NCBI GenBank assembly: GCA_021802115.1
Contig: JAKABA010000008.1
Span: 1-64,000, forward strand
Reading direction: 5' to 3'
Source: a bacterium
GTDB lineage: Bacteria; Chloroflexota; Dormibacteria; UBA8260; Bog-877
Length of the DNA stretch: 64,000 nt
Position 1 is the first letter of the stretch; each line of letters opens with the position of its first letter. The notes under the pieces are model-generated. The model did not search any database. It was not told the DNA's origin and saw nothing but the letters and a program-made list of their open reading frames with translations. The position numbers were made by a program, and so were the translations under genes. Positions 17,368 through 25,998 of the stretch are shown here, one piece after another.

Positions 17368-18311
17368 GCCTGATCCACCAACTGGAGGAAGCGTTCTTCC
17401 AGGGTCTGCTGGCCGGGGTCGACGGCGTGGATCCTGGCCCCGGCGCTGACCAGCGCGGCCACCAGGTCCGGCACCTCCGCGGTGGCAATCCCAGCCACGG
17501 AAAGCCAGTCCCCGTCCTGATGTAAGGCCCAGCGGTGCCTCAGCCCTTCCATCGACTCACTGCCCAGGCCGGTGCATCGGATCCGCACCTGGGGCGCGGC
17601 CAGCAGCTCGGCCAGCGGGCCCTGGGCAACGACCCGGCCGTGGTCGACCACGGCCACCCGGTCGCAAACCTGCTCCACCTCCGAGAGAAGGTGGGAGTTG
17701 AGGAAGACAGCCACACCCCGCTGCTTGAGGCCGCGGATGATGTCGCGCACGTCGTGGCGCCCGACCGGGTCGAGGGCCGAGGTGGGCTCGTCCAGCAATA
17801 CCAGCTGAGGGTCGCCGAGCAGGGCCACTGCCAAGCCCAGACGCTGCTGCATGCCCTTGGAGAAGGTGTCAACTCGATCCCGCCCCCGATCGGCCAGACC
17901 CGCCGTCTCAAGGGCGGTCTCGGTCGCCCCGGGGCGGAGCCGCAGGGGAACGCCGGCAAGCGCGCAGTGGAGATAGAGGACCTCGCGAGCCTCCAGCCAG
18001 CCCTGGTACCGGAAGAGCTCGGGCAGGTAGCCGATCCGGCGCCTCGCGTCGCGAGACCCGAGCGGCTCACCGAGCACCGCGCCCTGGCCGGAGGAGGGCC
18101 GCGCCAGCCCCAGCAGGAGCTTCACCACGGTGGTCTTGCCGGCGCCATTGGGGCCCAGGAATCCGAACACTTCCCCCCGTGGCACGCTCATCGTGACCCC
18201 CGCCACTGCCAGGTTGGCCCGGTAGCGCTTGGTCAGGCCAACCAGCTGGATGGCTGGGCTGGCGACTCCGGCCACGGCCTGTTCAGCCACCTTCAGCCCC
18301 GCCCCGGGCAC
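17364..18311 (-). CDS. ABC transporter ATP-binding protein
   Basis: About 315 residues. All ABC motifs are present: Walker [10 protein letters not shown] (53-61), Q-loop in LPELFRYQGW, signature FSKGMQQRLGLA, Walker B LVLLDEPTSALDP and the H-loop in FLNSHLLSEVEQ. A C-terminal extension of about 90 residues follows the nucleotide-binding domain, as in CcmA/NatA-type exporters. The GTG at 18311 is chosen; the GTG codon at residue 8 is a possible alternative. It is co-transcribed with the overlapping permease gene. Confidence 0.88.
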   Translation of the reverse strand: MPGAGLKVAEQAVAGVASPAIQLVGLTKRYRANLAVAGVTMSVPRGEVFGFLGPNGAGKTTVVKLLLGLARPSSGQGAVLGEPLGSRDARRRIGYLPELFRYQGWLEAREVLYLHCALAGVPLRLRPGATETALETAGLADRGRDRVDTFSKGMQQRLGLAVALLGDPQLVLLDEPTSALDPVGRHDVRDIIRGLKQRGVAVFLNSHLLSEVEQVCDRVAVVDHGRVVAQGPLAELLAAPQVRIRCTGLGSESMEGLRHRWALHQDGDWLSVAGIATAEVPDLVAALVSAGARIHAVDPGQQTLEERFLQLVDQA

Positions 18312-18831
18312 CGCTGGTCGATCCGCCGCCGACCAGGGTGGGACGGTGCGGCCGGCCGTATCCTGGCCAGGTCCTGGCTCGGGGCGCCATTGGGGGGTTG
18401 GCCGGGACGACCTCTAGCCGGTCGCTCGCCCGAGCAGCGGGCGGGCGCCCTGGGGCCCGACCCAGGCCCCGCGCGAGTTGGCCTGGCCGCAAGTCGGTCG
18501 GTCTGGTCTGCCGGAGCACCATGGTCCGGGTAAATGTGACAGATCGCCGCACACGGGCGAAGAGGAGCGGCCCCGGGTGCGCGGTGGCGTGGCGGCCCAC
18601 CTGGACCGACTTTGACAAGGCCAGAGGTGGCATCCCGACGGACCACCGCCCAGGCGCCGAGACTGGAGCCACCGCAGCCGCGACGGCCTCCAGCGAGCAG
18701 CCACCTTGGGCCCTGTTGGGGGACGCGGCCGTGGCCCCGACTGGGCACCGTTCCCCCGGAGCCCCAAGCTCGTTGCCGAGGGAGGGAACGATCGACAAAG
18801 GGCGTGCTGCCCGGCGAGGGAATTGGACCAC
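18312..18831. other. 520-bp intergenic region without a supported gene
   Basis: This lies between two divergent units. Frames on both strands are long only because of high GC and show no family or credible start. The right end carries the sigma-gene promoter. I see no repeat or RNA gene. Confidence 0.5.
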
Positions 18832-18860
18832 TTGCAGTTTCAGAGCCACCAGGCTATGCT
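18832..18860 (+). promoter_or_regulatory. sigma-A-type promoter of the sigma/anti-sigma operon
   Basis: TTGCAG (-35, 18832-18837), a 17-bp spacer and TATGCT (-10, 18855-18860). It would start transcription about 28 bases before the sigma gene ATG. The match to the housekeeping consensus means the operon need not depend on its own sigma factor. Confidence 0.65.
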
Positions 18861-18894
18861 TGCGCCCAGCTCGCGTGTCACCACACGCCACGTC

Positions 18895-19416
18895 ATGAAC
18901 ACCGTCCTAGAACGACCTCAAACCGCCGCGAGCACGCTGGAGGACTTCGCCCGCCAGCATCTCGACGCCTTGGTCACCTACGCGATCCACCTGACCGGAA
19001 CCCCGGAGGAGGCGGTGGAGTATGTGACGGCAGGCATGTTTTACGCTCGCCACTTCCCCCCCGCGAGCCTGCAGCGTGACGGCCGGGCCATCCTTTACCG
19101 AGCGGTCACCCGGGCGGCCCGCCAGCACCAGCACTTCCCGCCTCAGCGCAAGGGGGTGGCTCGGCTCTTCAGCAAGCGCCCTCCCCTGATCAGCCTGGGC
19201 TCCAGTGCCGCCGATGCCAATCGGATCAACACCGCCAAGCGGGCCCTGCTCGCGACCGAGTTCAGCCGGAGATCAGCGCTCCTGCTTCGCGACCTCGCCA
19301 AGCTCAGCTACCGTGAGATCGGGGTTGCCTTGGAGTGCTCGCCCGAGGCCGCCTCCCGGCTGGTGGCGGCGGCCCGGCGCGAGTTTGGCAGTATCTACCG
19401 GGACATCTCGATCTGA
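18895..19416 (+). CDS. ECF-like RNA polymerase sigma factor
   Basis: 173 residues. The N-terminal part (about 17-75) resembles a degenerate sigma region 2, and the C-terminal part (about 125-168) is a sigma region 4-type helix-turn-helix: LLLRDLAKLSYREIGVALEC followed by SPEAASRLVAAARREF. It is shorter and more divergent than standard ECF sigma factors, so a non-canonical ECF group is likely. The next gene, two bases downstream, encodes a zinc-binding membrane anti-sigma factor, which strongly supports the call. The ATG at 18895 follows the promoter; no strong Shine-Dalgarno is visible. Confidence 0.75.
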   Translation: MNTVLERPQTAASTLEDFARQHLDALVTYAIHLTGTPEEAVEYVTAGMFYARHFPPASLQRDGRAILYRAVTRAARQHQHFPPQRKGVARLFSKRPPLISLGSSAADANRINTAKRALLATEFSRRSALLLRDLAKLSYREIGVALECSPEAASRLVAAARREFGSIYRDISI

Positions 19417-19418
19417 CC

Positions 19419-21362
19419 ATGAAATGTAGCCTGCTCACCCTGAGCTGTGCCCTGGATGGCGAGCTATCCAAGGAGCGGCAGGCGGAGCTGGAGTCGCACC
19501 TGGTCACCTGCGAGCGCTGCCGCACCGGGATGCGTTACCTGCGCGAGGAGACTGAACGAATCTCCCAGTTGGTGAAGGTCACCGTGCCGGCCGGCACCGC
19601 GACCGCCTTGCTGGAGCGCGCCAAGGTCATCGCCGCCGCGCATCCAGACGCCGAGGGACCGATCGACCCGCCCCAGAATGGGGAGGCTGAGAACGATAGG
19701 ACGCTCGTGGAACCGGGACCTGATCCGTTCAACCTGATGGGGATCGGCTCCCAGCCCATCGACATCACCGAGCCGGACCCGCCGGCTCCCCCCACTCCCG
19801 ATAGCGGCCCGGTCGAGGTGGTAGCGCCCACCGACTCCGCACCGGTCGACAGCGACCGCGAGCTGTTCCGGCAGGCCCCCCAGCTTGATTTGCCCGCGAT
19901 GCCAGCGCCGAGCGCGCCGGATCTCGCCCCAGACCCCCTTCAAGAGACTCCCGTCTCGCCTGTCGACAACTGGCTCATTGCCGTAAATGGAACGCCTCAG
20001 GCGGGCCACCTGGATCCGGCCGAGATGGGGACCGGGCCCGCTGGGGGACCGCCCCAGGTCCGCGATGGTGCCGGGCCAGCAGCCCCAGAGGCGCCCGTCA
20101 ACGACCTTTGGCAGGTGCCGACAGAGGAGGCCGAGCAATTCCCGGTTTTCATGCCGCTGCCAGGCGCCCTCCCACCCGATGAGGCCGAGCCCGACCCGCC
20201 CGCGGAGCACCTGGCGCCGGCCCCGGGACCCTCTCCCGACCCCGACCCAGATTCCATCCCGCCCGTGGCGTCCGAAGGGGTCGTGGGCGGCTGGCCCGCG
20301 TCGGGGCCGGAGCAGTCAATCCCAGATCGGGTGGAGATGATGCAGGTGGCCCTGGAGGAGTCGGCGATCCTGGGCCGCGACGACCTCGCCAGCAATCGTT
20401 CGCCGGCGCGGCCCTCCGAAGTGCCACAGGAGCCGGACCGTCTGGGACCGCCCGGAATTCCGCCGCCGCCATCGATCCTCAAGGCGCAGGAAACGGGTTG
20501 GAGCCCGAACGCCGACTTGAACCTCGGGCTGCTCGACATCGGAGCCACCAAGCCCCAGCTGGATGCTCTGACCCGAAGCGCGGACCCGCCCTCGCCTCTG
20601 GCGGGCTCCGGGTTCAGGAACGCCGAGCCTCGCCCATCCCGCTCTGGCTTCACCCCGGTTCGGCCCGCGGCGGCCGCCGCGGCGGGCACCCCCGACCGAG
20701 CCGTCCCCCCTCCGAGTCGGAGAGCCCCTGGGCCCCTGCGCCGGGGAAGAGATTCTCGGGATGGCAAGCCGCCGCTGGCAGGGGGCGGCGTCACCCCACG
20801 CAGCTGGACCAAGACCGCGACCATCGCCATTGCGGCCCTGGCGGTAGTCATGATCGGCTGGACCCTCACCCATCACACCACCACGAGCCCGACGCCGAGT
20901 ACCAATGTGAACTCGCCATCGGGGTCCAAGGCCACCCCCGCCACCAGTCCCACGCCGCCGCCCTCCACGGCCCCGGCCATCGCCCTCAGTGGCACCCAGA
21001 GCTTCGGCTCCAGCGGCAGTGGCTACCAGGTCCAGAATGCCCGCTACGGGCTGCACCAGAACGGCACCCAGCTCTGGGTGGTCTTCCAGCTGGGCTCGGG
21101 CAGCGGCGCTCCCAAGATCACCACCGGCTTCGACGGCACCCAGACCCTCTACGTGGAGATGCAGGGGGTGGCGGCCGGCACCGCGGTGGCCGAGCCCCCC
21201 ACCGGCGAACTGGTTACCAGTGTCCAGCCCGGTCAGGTGCCGGGCTTTTCCGGGGCGGTGTACGTGCTGCAGTTGAGTCGCGCGGCCAAGGTCAGCGGCT
21301 ATCTCTTACCAGGCAGCCCGACCGGTGCCGCCGGGGAACGCGTGGTCCTGCAGCTGCAGTAA
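19419..21362 (+). CDS. membrane-anchored ZAS-type anti-sigma factor with long proline-rich linker
   Basis: 647 residues. The N-terminus carries the zinc anti-sigma motif HxxxCxxC (H27, C31, C34, in SHLVTCERCRTGM), which should hold the preceding sigma factor. Residues about 70-455 are a very long Pro/Asp/Glu/Ala-rich, probably disordered linker. A single membrane segment lies at about 463-484 (IAIAALAVVMIGW), then a Ser/Thr/Pro stretch and an extracytoplasmic beta-rich domain of about 130 residues at the C-terminus. The topology fits a one-pass sensor transmitting an envelope signal to the sigma factor. The linker is far longer than in usual anti-sigma factors. Confidence 0.8.
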   Translation: MKCSLLTLSCALDGELSKERQAELESHLVTCERCRTGMRYLREETERISQLVKVTVPAGTATALLERAKVIAAAHPDAEGPIDPPQNGEAENDRTLVEPGPDPFNLMGIGSQPIDITEPDPPAPPTPDSGPVEVVAPTDSAPVDSDRELFRQAPQLDLPAMPAPSAPDLAPDPLQETPVSPVDNWLIAVNGTPQAGHLDPAEMGTGPAGGPPQVRDGAGPAAPEAPVNDLWQVPTEEAEQFPVFMPLPGALPPDEAEPDPPAEHLAPAPGPSPDPDPDSIPPVASEGVVGGWPASGPEQSIPDRVEMMQVALEESAILGRDDLASNRSPARPSEVPQEPDRLGPPGIPPPPSILKAQETGWSPNADLNLGLLDIGATKPQLDALTRSADPPSPLAGSGFRNAEPRPSRSGFTPVRPAAAAAAGTPDRAVPPPSRRAPGPLRRGRDSRDGKPPLAGGGVTPRSWTKTATIAIAALAVVMIGWTLTHHTTTSPTPSTNVNSPSGSKATPATSPTPPPSTAPAIALSGTQSFGSSGSGYQVQNARYGLHQNGTQLWVVFQLGSGSGAPKITTGFDGTQTLYVEMQGVAAGTAVAEPPTGELVTSVQPGQVPGFSGAVYVLQLSRAAKVSGYLLPGSPTGAAGERVVLQLQ

Positions 21363-21403
21363 CCGGCCCGGGCGAGCGAGCCGCCCTCGGATTTTGGGTC
21401 CCC

Positions 21404-22057
21404 TCAGTTCAGGCTGTAGGTGGGTGCTCGCACCAGGCGGTTGGCCAACTGGAGGTCGACCAGGGTGGCCTCCCGGCGGAGCAGGGCTAGTTCGGTCCTG
21501 ACCCGGCCAACCTGCCTGCGGTCCTCAAGCAACCTCTGCTTCGAGTGCAGCTCCACCACCAGATGTCCACTCACGGCCCAGGCGAGGTCCGTCGGGTCCC
21601 GGGGCAACTCGCCGAACTCCGGAATCCTCACCCCCATGCTCAGCAGACTGGCCCGATAGCGATCGTAGGCCACCCGCAGCCGCGCGGCCGTGAACAGCGG
21701 CGTGGGCGGGGCGTCCCGGTCCTCCCACCCCTCCACCTCGGCCTGCAGATACGGCTTGCCATCCACCAGGCGCAGGACCCGGAAGCGCTCGCCCCCGACG
21801 ACCAGCAGGTTGAGCCGCCCACGCGGCAGCCTGACCACCCTCTCGATTGTGGCCAGAGTGCCGACCGAGTGCCAGGACGCGGTGGCGTCGGTGTCCGCGC
21901 CGTGGCGGATGGCCACCACCCCAAAGGGGCTGCTCGCGGCCAGGCAGTCCCTAACCAGGGTCTGGTAGCGAGGCTCAAAGATGTGGAGCGGTAGCCGGGT
22001 CTTGGGAAACAGCACCGCCTGGAGTGGAAGCAGCGGGACCACCTGCAGCGGCGCCAA
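21404..22057 (-). CDS. LON substrate-binding domain protein
   Basis: 217 residues that match the isolated N-terminal LON domain: LPLLPLQAVLFPKTRLPLHIFEPRY near the start (about residues 8-31), then SVGTLATIERVVRLPRGRLNLLVVGGERFRV. There is no AAA+ or Ser-Lys protease domain, so it is one of the stand-alone LON-domain proteins of unclear role, possibly a substrate adaptor. The start codon at 22055-22057 is TTG; a GTG five codons downstream is an alternative. It follows argS by 23 bp. Confidence 0.8.
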   Translation of the reverse strand: MAPLQVVPLLPLQAVLFPKTRLPLHIFEPRYQTLVRDCLAASSPFGVVAIRHGADTDATASWHSVGTLATIERVVRLPRGRLNLLVVGGERFRVLRLVDGKPYLQAEVEGWEDRDAPPTPLFTAARLRVAYDRYRASLLSMGVRIPEFGELPRDPTDLAWAVSGHLVVELHSKQRLLEDRRQVGRVRTELALLRREATLVDLQLANRLVRAPTYSLN

Positions 22058-22080
22058 CTAAGCCCCGCCCACCACCAAGC

Positions 22081-23958
22081 TCAGATCCGGGCCAGGGGCT
22101 GCAGCCCGAGAAGGTCCAGGGCACGAGCCAGGGTGGCCCTGGCTGCGTCCACCAGGCCGCGCCGGAAGCCGCGCACTGCGGGGTCCTGCTCTCGATACAG
22201 CCGGCCGGTGTGCTCGTAGACGTCGTTGAAGGAGGTGGCCAGCTGGAAGGTGTAGGCGGCGAGCACGGAGGGGCTCAGCGCGGCGGCGGCGTCCGCCACC
22301 GCCCGGGGGAAGGCGGCCAGCACCTTGATCAGCTGCTGCTCCTGAGAACTGAGATCGCCAGCCACGTCGGGCAGTGGCAAGTCGGCGACCCGGTTGAGCA
22401 CCCCACAAGCTCGGGCATGAGCGTACTGGAGGTAGACGCCGGTGTCTCCGCTGGTGCGCAGCGCCTCCGCGAAGTCGAAGTTGATGATCGAGTTGAGGCC
22501 GAACCGGAGCAGGTAGTAGCGCACCGCGCTGGACGCAAGTTGAGCTGCGGTATCTCCGTCATGAGCCTTGGATTCGACCTGCCTCTGGGCCTCGTCGAGG
22601 AGGTCGTCGGCACCGATCTCGATACCCTGTCGCCCGCTCAGGGCGTACATGGTCTTGCCGGAACTGGTGTCGACACCGAGCGCCAGGGCCGCCTGGGGCG
22701 AGAGGGCAACCACCTCGTAGGCGAGGTGCTGGAGAGCCTCGGCCTGAGCTTGGAATCCCAGCCGGCGAAGTGCCTCGCGGACCACCTTCTGGGGCGCGCT
22801 CTGGCGCTGATCGATGACGTTGACCACTCGGTCGGCCCGCCCGAAGGCGGCCGGGTCTAGGTCCGCCTGGGCAGGGTCGGCGGTGGAAGTGGCCGGCCCT
22901 CCGGGAGCCCATTGCCGGTAGTTGAAATCGAGTCCGAGCACACCGAACTTCCAGAGATGGTAGGCGATGTCCTTGGCGGTGTAGGTCGCCAGGCCATCGC
23001 TCTTGAGCAACACCTTGGCGTCCCCGTCCTCGGTCGCTGAGGTGTCCTGGGACTCGTCCAGAGGCAGCACCCAACAACCCTGGAGCCGACCATGGTCCAC
23101 CTTCTGAATCACCCCCTGCTCCAGCATCAGGTCCAGAGCGTGCTGGAGGAAGCCGAGCTCGATGATGTCCGACTCCCAGGTCAAGAGGTCATAGGAGATG
23201 CCGGCCCGAGCCATGGTCTTCAGATGGGCACTGACGATCTTGCTGGTGAGGTCCTTGGCGGCCACGGCCACCTCTCCTCGCCTGCCTTCGATCTCGCGCA
23301 GGGTGCTCCGGCGGAGCTCGAGCAGCTCGGGTTCGGTCTCGTAGCGTCGGCAGACCTCGACATAGGCACGAGAGCAGAAGCGGTCGAAGCTCTCACCCGC
23401 TTGGGCGTTCAGGCCGAGGTGGCGAATCCCCACCAACACGTCGGCCACCTGGACGCCGGTGTCATCAATGTAGTTCTGAACCTCGACCCGGTGCCCCCGG
23501 GCGCGGAGGATGCGGGCCATCGTGTCGCCGATGCAAGCGTTGCGCAGATGGCCCACATGAGCCGCCTTGTTGGGGTTGGTGGCGGTGTGCTCCACCACCA
23601 CCTTGGCGCCAGCATCGGGATCGGCGGCGATCACGGGACCGCGCCGCAGGGCGTCCGCGATCACCTGGGGCGCGTAGGTGGAGAAGTCGACCCGCAGGTT
23701 GATGTAGCCGCCCCCGCTCACGTTGACCTCCAGGCAATGGGGCGGGGGACTGTCCTGCAACCGTCCAACCAGATCCTGAGCGATCTCGCGGGGCGCTCGG
23801 TGGAGCGCCTTGGCCAGCCGGAAGGCAACCGGGCTCGAGAAGTCGCCCACCTCCGCCACGGCCGAAGGCTCAACCACCACTTCGGGAGCCTCGCCCCAGC
23901 CGAGCGAGCTGACCGCCCGCGTCAAGGCCGAACCGAATTCTTCCTGAAGGTCTGGCAT
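22081..23958 (-). CDS. argS: arginyl-tRNA synthetase
   Basis: 625 residues, the size of a class I ArgRS. The N-terminal additional domain is followed by the HIGH signature in NPNKAAHVGHLRN (near residue 120). The KMSKS region appears as ALSGRQGIEIGADDLLDEA, the degenerate form common in ArgRS. The C-terminal anticodon-binding DALR domain contains LQYAHARACGVL and LYREQDP. It charges tRNA-Arg. An ATG at 23956-23958 is used; a TACGAT box nine bases upstream may serve as a -10 element. Confidence 0.95.
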   Translation of the reverse strand: MPDLQEEFGSALTRAVSSLGWGEAPEVVVEPSAVAEVGDFSSPVAFRLAKALHRAPREIAQDLVGRLQDSPPPHCLEVNVSGGGYINLRVDFSTYAPQVIADALRRGPVIAADPDAGAKVVVEHTATNPNKAAHVGHLRNACIGDTMARILRARGHRVEVQNYIDDTGVQVADVLVGIRHLGLNAQAGESFDRFCSRAYVEVCRRYETEPELLELRRSTLREIEGRRGEVAVAAKDLTSKIVSAHLKTMARAGISYDLLTWESDIIELGFLQHALDLMLEQGVIQKVDHGRLQGCWVLPLDESQDTSATEDGDAKVLLKSDGLATYTAKDIAYHLWKFGVLGLDFNYRQWAPGGPATSTADPAQADLDPAAFGRADRVVNVIDQRQSAPQKVVREALRRLGFQAQAEALQHLAYEVVALSPQAALALGVDTSSGKTMYALSGRQGIEIGADDLLDEAQRQVESKAHDGDTAAQLASSAVRYYLLRFGLNSIINFDFAEALRTSGDTGVYLQYAHARACGVLNRVADLPLPDVAGDLSSQEQQLIKVLAAFPRAVADAAAALSPSVLAAYTFQLATSFNDVYEHTGRLYREQDPAVRGFRRGLVDAARATLARALDLLGLQPLARI

Positions 23959-23998
23959 GGACGCCTGATCGTACCTGGTCAGGCCACTCGCCTCAGAG

Positions 23999-24322
23999 TC
24001 AGACCAGAGGGTCGAGCTTCGCCTTGAGCGCCGACTTGGGCTGGTAGCCGACCAGCCGCTGGACCGCCTCGCCCCCCTTGAACAGGATCAGGGTGGGAAT
24101 GCTCATGACTCCGAACTTACCGGCGATGTTCGGATTGGCGTCGACATCCAGGCTGGCTACCTTAACCCGGGGCCCGTATTCCTGGGCCAAGTCGGCCACG
24201 ATCGGGGAGAGCATCTTGCAGGGACCGCACCACTCCGCCCAGAAGTCGACCAGCACCGGCCCCTGGGCCTTGATCACCTCGCTGTCGAAAGTCGCGTCGC
24301 TCACCGCTACTGGCTCAGCCAT
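23999..24322 (-). CDS. trxA: thioredoxin
   Basis: 107 residues with the canonical thioredoxin fold and active site WCGPCK (W31, C32, C35) in [14 protein letters not shown], the buried aspartate DFWAE, and the cis-proline in [11 protein letters not shown]. It is a general cytoplasmic disulfide reductant. The start at ATG 24320-24322 overlaps the FmdB-like gene by eight bases, so the two are coupled. Confidence 0.95.
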   Translation of the reverse strand: MAEPVAVSDATFDSEVIKAQGPVLVDFWAEWCGPCKMLSPIVADLAQEYGPRVKVASLDVDANPNIAGKFGVMSIPTLILFKGGEAVQRLVGYQPKSALKAKLDPLV

Positions 24323-24656
24323 GCTTCTCTCCCGCGCTGGGCGTAGCACCGGCAACGGTGACGCCACTTGACGCTGTATCACTCTTGGCCGTCTTTGGGG
24401 AAGTACCGTTGGCCGGCTGCCCCTCCGGCTTGGGGGTCTTTTCGGCGGTGGATGAGGCCGGCGCTATGGACCCAGTCGAGGACGATCTGGAATCGGTCTT
24501 GTAGAAGCCCTGGCCCTTGAACACGATGCCGACGGGAAACACCATGCGGTGCACCGGCTGGCCACAGGTGGGGCAGGTCGTAAGCGGCGGGTGCTTGATC
24601 GACTGCACGGTTTCGAACTCGTGGCCGTCCTCGCAACGGTAGGCGTACGTAGGCAC
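24315..24656 (-). CDS. FmdB-family zinc-ribbon protein
   Basis: 113 residues. It begins [15 protein letters not shown], then [13 protein letters not shown], giving the CxxC...CxxC-like zinc ribbon of the FmdB/CxxC_CxxC_SSSS family (the first cysteine pair is reduced to one Cys plus His). The second half (from about 60) is a Ser/Thr/Pro/Lys-rich low-complexity tail. Family function is unknown, often annotated as a regulator. The start is the GTG at 24654-24656, where the family's usual MPTYxYRC begins. A TACTCT box lies ten bases upstream. Confidence 0.75.
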   Translation of the reverse strand: MPTYAYRCEDGHEFETVQSIKHPPLTTCPTCGQPVHRMVFPVGIVFKGQGFYKTDSRSSSTGSIAPASSTAEKTPKPEGQPANGTSPKTAKSDTASSGVTVAGATPSAGEKHG

Positions 24657-24749
24657 TTCAGCTACTAGAGTACCCGGATTGCCGTCAGGACCAAACCAGG
24701 GCCGTCCCCCGGCACGCCCCACGGTGGGTGCCAAGGCGGGAGCGTGAGC

Positions 24750-25991
24750 TCACTTCGCATCCATCAGCAGCAGGCCAGCTGGCACCTTCGGGAAGAAGTA
24801 TGTCGACTTCTGGGGCATGGCTTCCCCGGCCAGAGCGACCGCCGCCACCTCCTCTACCGAAGTGGGGTTGAGCAGGAACCCCAGGGCCGCTCGGGCCTGG
24901 GCCCGGGCAGCCAGCTCTTCGGGGTCCCGGATGTAGCGGAGTCGGCCCAGTTCCGAGTCCTTGGGCACCACTCCCAGCTGAGCCTCCATGATCTCCCGGT
25001 CGAGCACCGCGACATCCAGGCCGGCCGCCGCGCCCGGCCGCAACTCGGCCTGGCGGCGGCGCCCCACCACGAATTGGCTCCCCGAATCCAAGATCCCAAA
25101 GGCATGGTGAGTCGGTCTCAGCTCGGCCAGCCTGGATGGTATCGCCGACCAGGCCAGGACCGCCACATCCCAGCCCAGGCCGGACAGGTTCGTCGCCAGC
25201 TGGTCAGCGCTGAGCCGGCTCTTGGGCAAGAGCCGGTGGGTGGGCAGGATGACATTACCCGGGTCCTGCAGAGGGGCCAGCAAGGCGAGCACTCCGGGGA
25301 GGTGCAGTCGTAGCGCGGTCTCATAGCGATGGTGGCCGTCGGCGATGTAGAGATGGGTGTTGCTCAAGCCGTCGCAGATCGATGCCAGCGCCGCCGGGTC
25401 GGTCACTCGCCATAGCTCATGCCGCTCCGGCCCGAATTCGCCGTCGGTGACCGCGTCGCCGACAGGTTCAGCCAGCCCCACCTGCTCCTGCATGGCCACA
25501 GACACCTCCGGACAGGCCTCGTAGAGCAGGAAGACCGGTGAGGTCTGGGTTCTGGTGGCTTGCAGCAACCTGATGCGATCCTCGCGTGGGCCGCTCATGG
25601 TGAGCTCGTGGCGGAGCACCTCGCGGCGTTCATGGGCCACCGGCTCAACCGAGGCGAAGCACCCCAGCCGAGCGTGTAGTCCGCGTTCGCCGGGGAGCTG
25701 GAACGAGTGCCGATGGAGGTACAAGGAGGGCTCGGGGTCACGCGTCAGGAAGCCCTGATCGAGCCAGGTGCGGAGATGGTCGCGAGCCCTGGTGTAGCGA
25801 TCGGCGCCATCGGCAGCGTCCCCGGGATAGTCCTTGCCCAACTCCACCCGGACGATGTTCTGCAGGGCGCGGGAGTAGAGCTCGCCCTGCAGCTCCGGCC
25901 CGATCACGTCGTAGGGCGGCGCCAGCACATCGCCGAGGTCGATGCGGGCGGGATCGTAGCGAATGCCGGTGAAGGGGGAGACCCGAACCAT
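24750..25991 (-). CDS. DUF1015 family protein (SerC-associated)
   Basis: 413 residues matching DUF1015: N-terminal SPFTGIRYD...LAPPYDVIGPE, the conserved NIVRVELGKD, central YIADGHHRYETAL, and C-terminal MPQKSTYFFPKVPAGLLL, which is close to the family's hallmark ending. The YIADGHHRYET segment is reminiscent of ParB/Srx-type nucleotide-binding folds. The gene directly follows serA by seven bases, and DUF1015 genes are frequently next to serA/serC in bacteria, pointing to serine or phosphoserine metabolism. The start at ATG 25991 has AGGGG just upstream. Confidence 0.85.
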   Translation of the reverse strand: MVRVSPFTGIRYDPARIDLGDVLAPPYDVIGPELQGELYSRALQNIVRVELGKDYPGDAADGADRYTRARDHLRTWLDQGFLTRDPEPSLYLHRHSFQLPGERGLHARLGCFASVEPVAHERREVLRHELTMSGPREDRIRLLQATRTQTSPVFLLYEACPEVSVAMQEQVGLAEPVGDAVTDGEFGPERHELWRVTDPAALASICDGLSNTHLYIADGHHRYETALRLHLPGVLALLAPLQDPGNVILPTHRLLPKSRLSADQLATNLSGLGWDVAVLAWSAIPSRLAELRPTHHAFGILDSGSQFVVGRRRQAELRPGAAAGLDVAVLDREIMEAQLGVVPKDSELGRLRYIRDPEELAARAQARAALGFLLNPTSVEEVAAVALAGEAMPQKSTYFFPKVPAGLLLMDAK

Positions 25992-25998
25992 GGATCCC

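Noticed and set aside
18283..18891. 202-residue minus-strand open frame upstream of the sigma gene
   Set aside because: It runs through the sigma promoter and shows only GC-driven composition.
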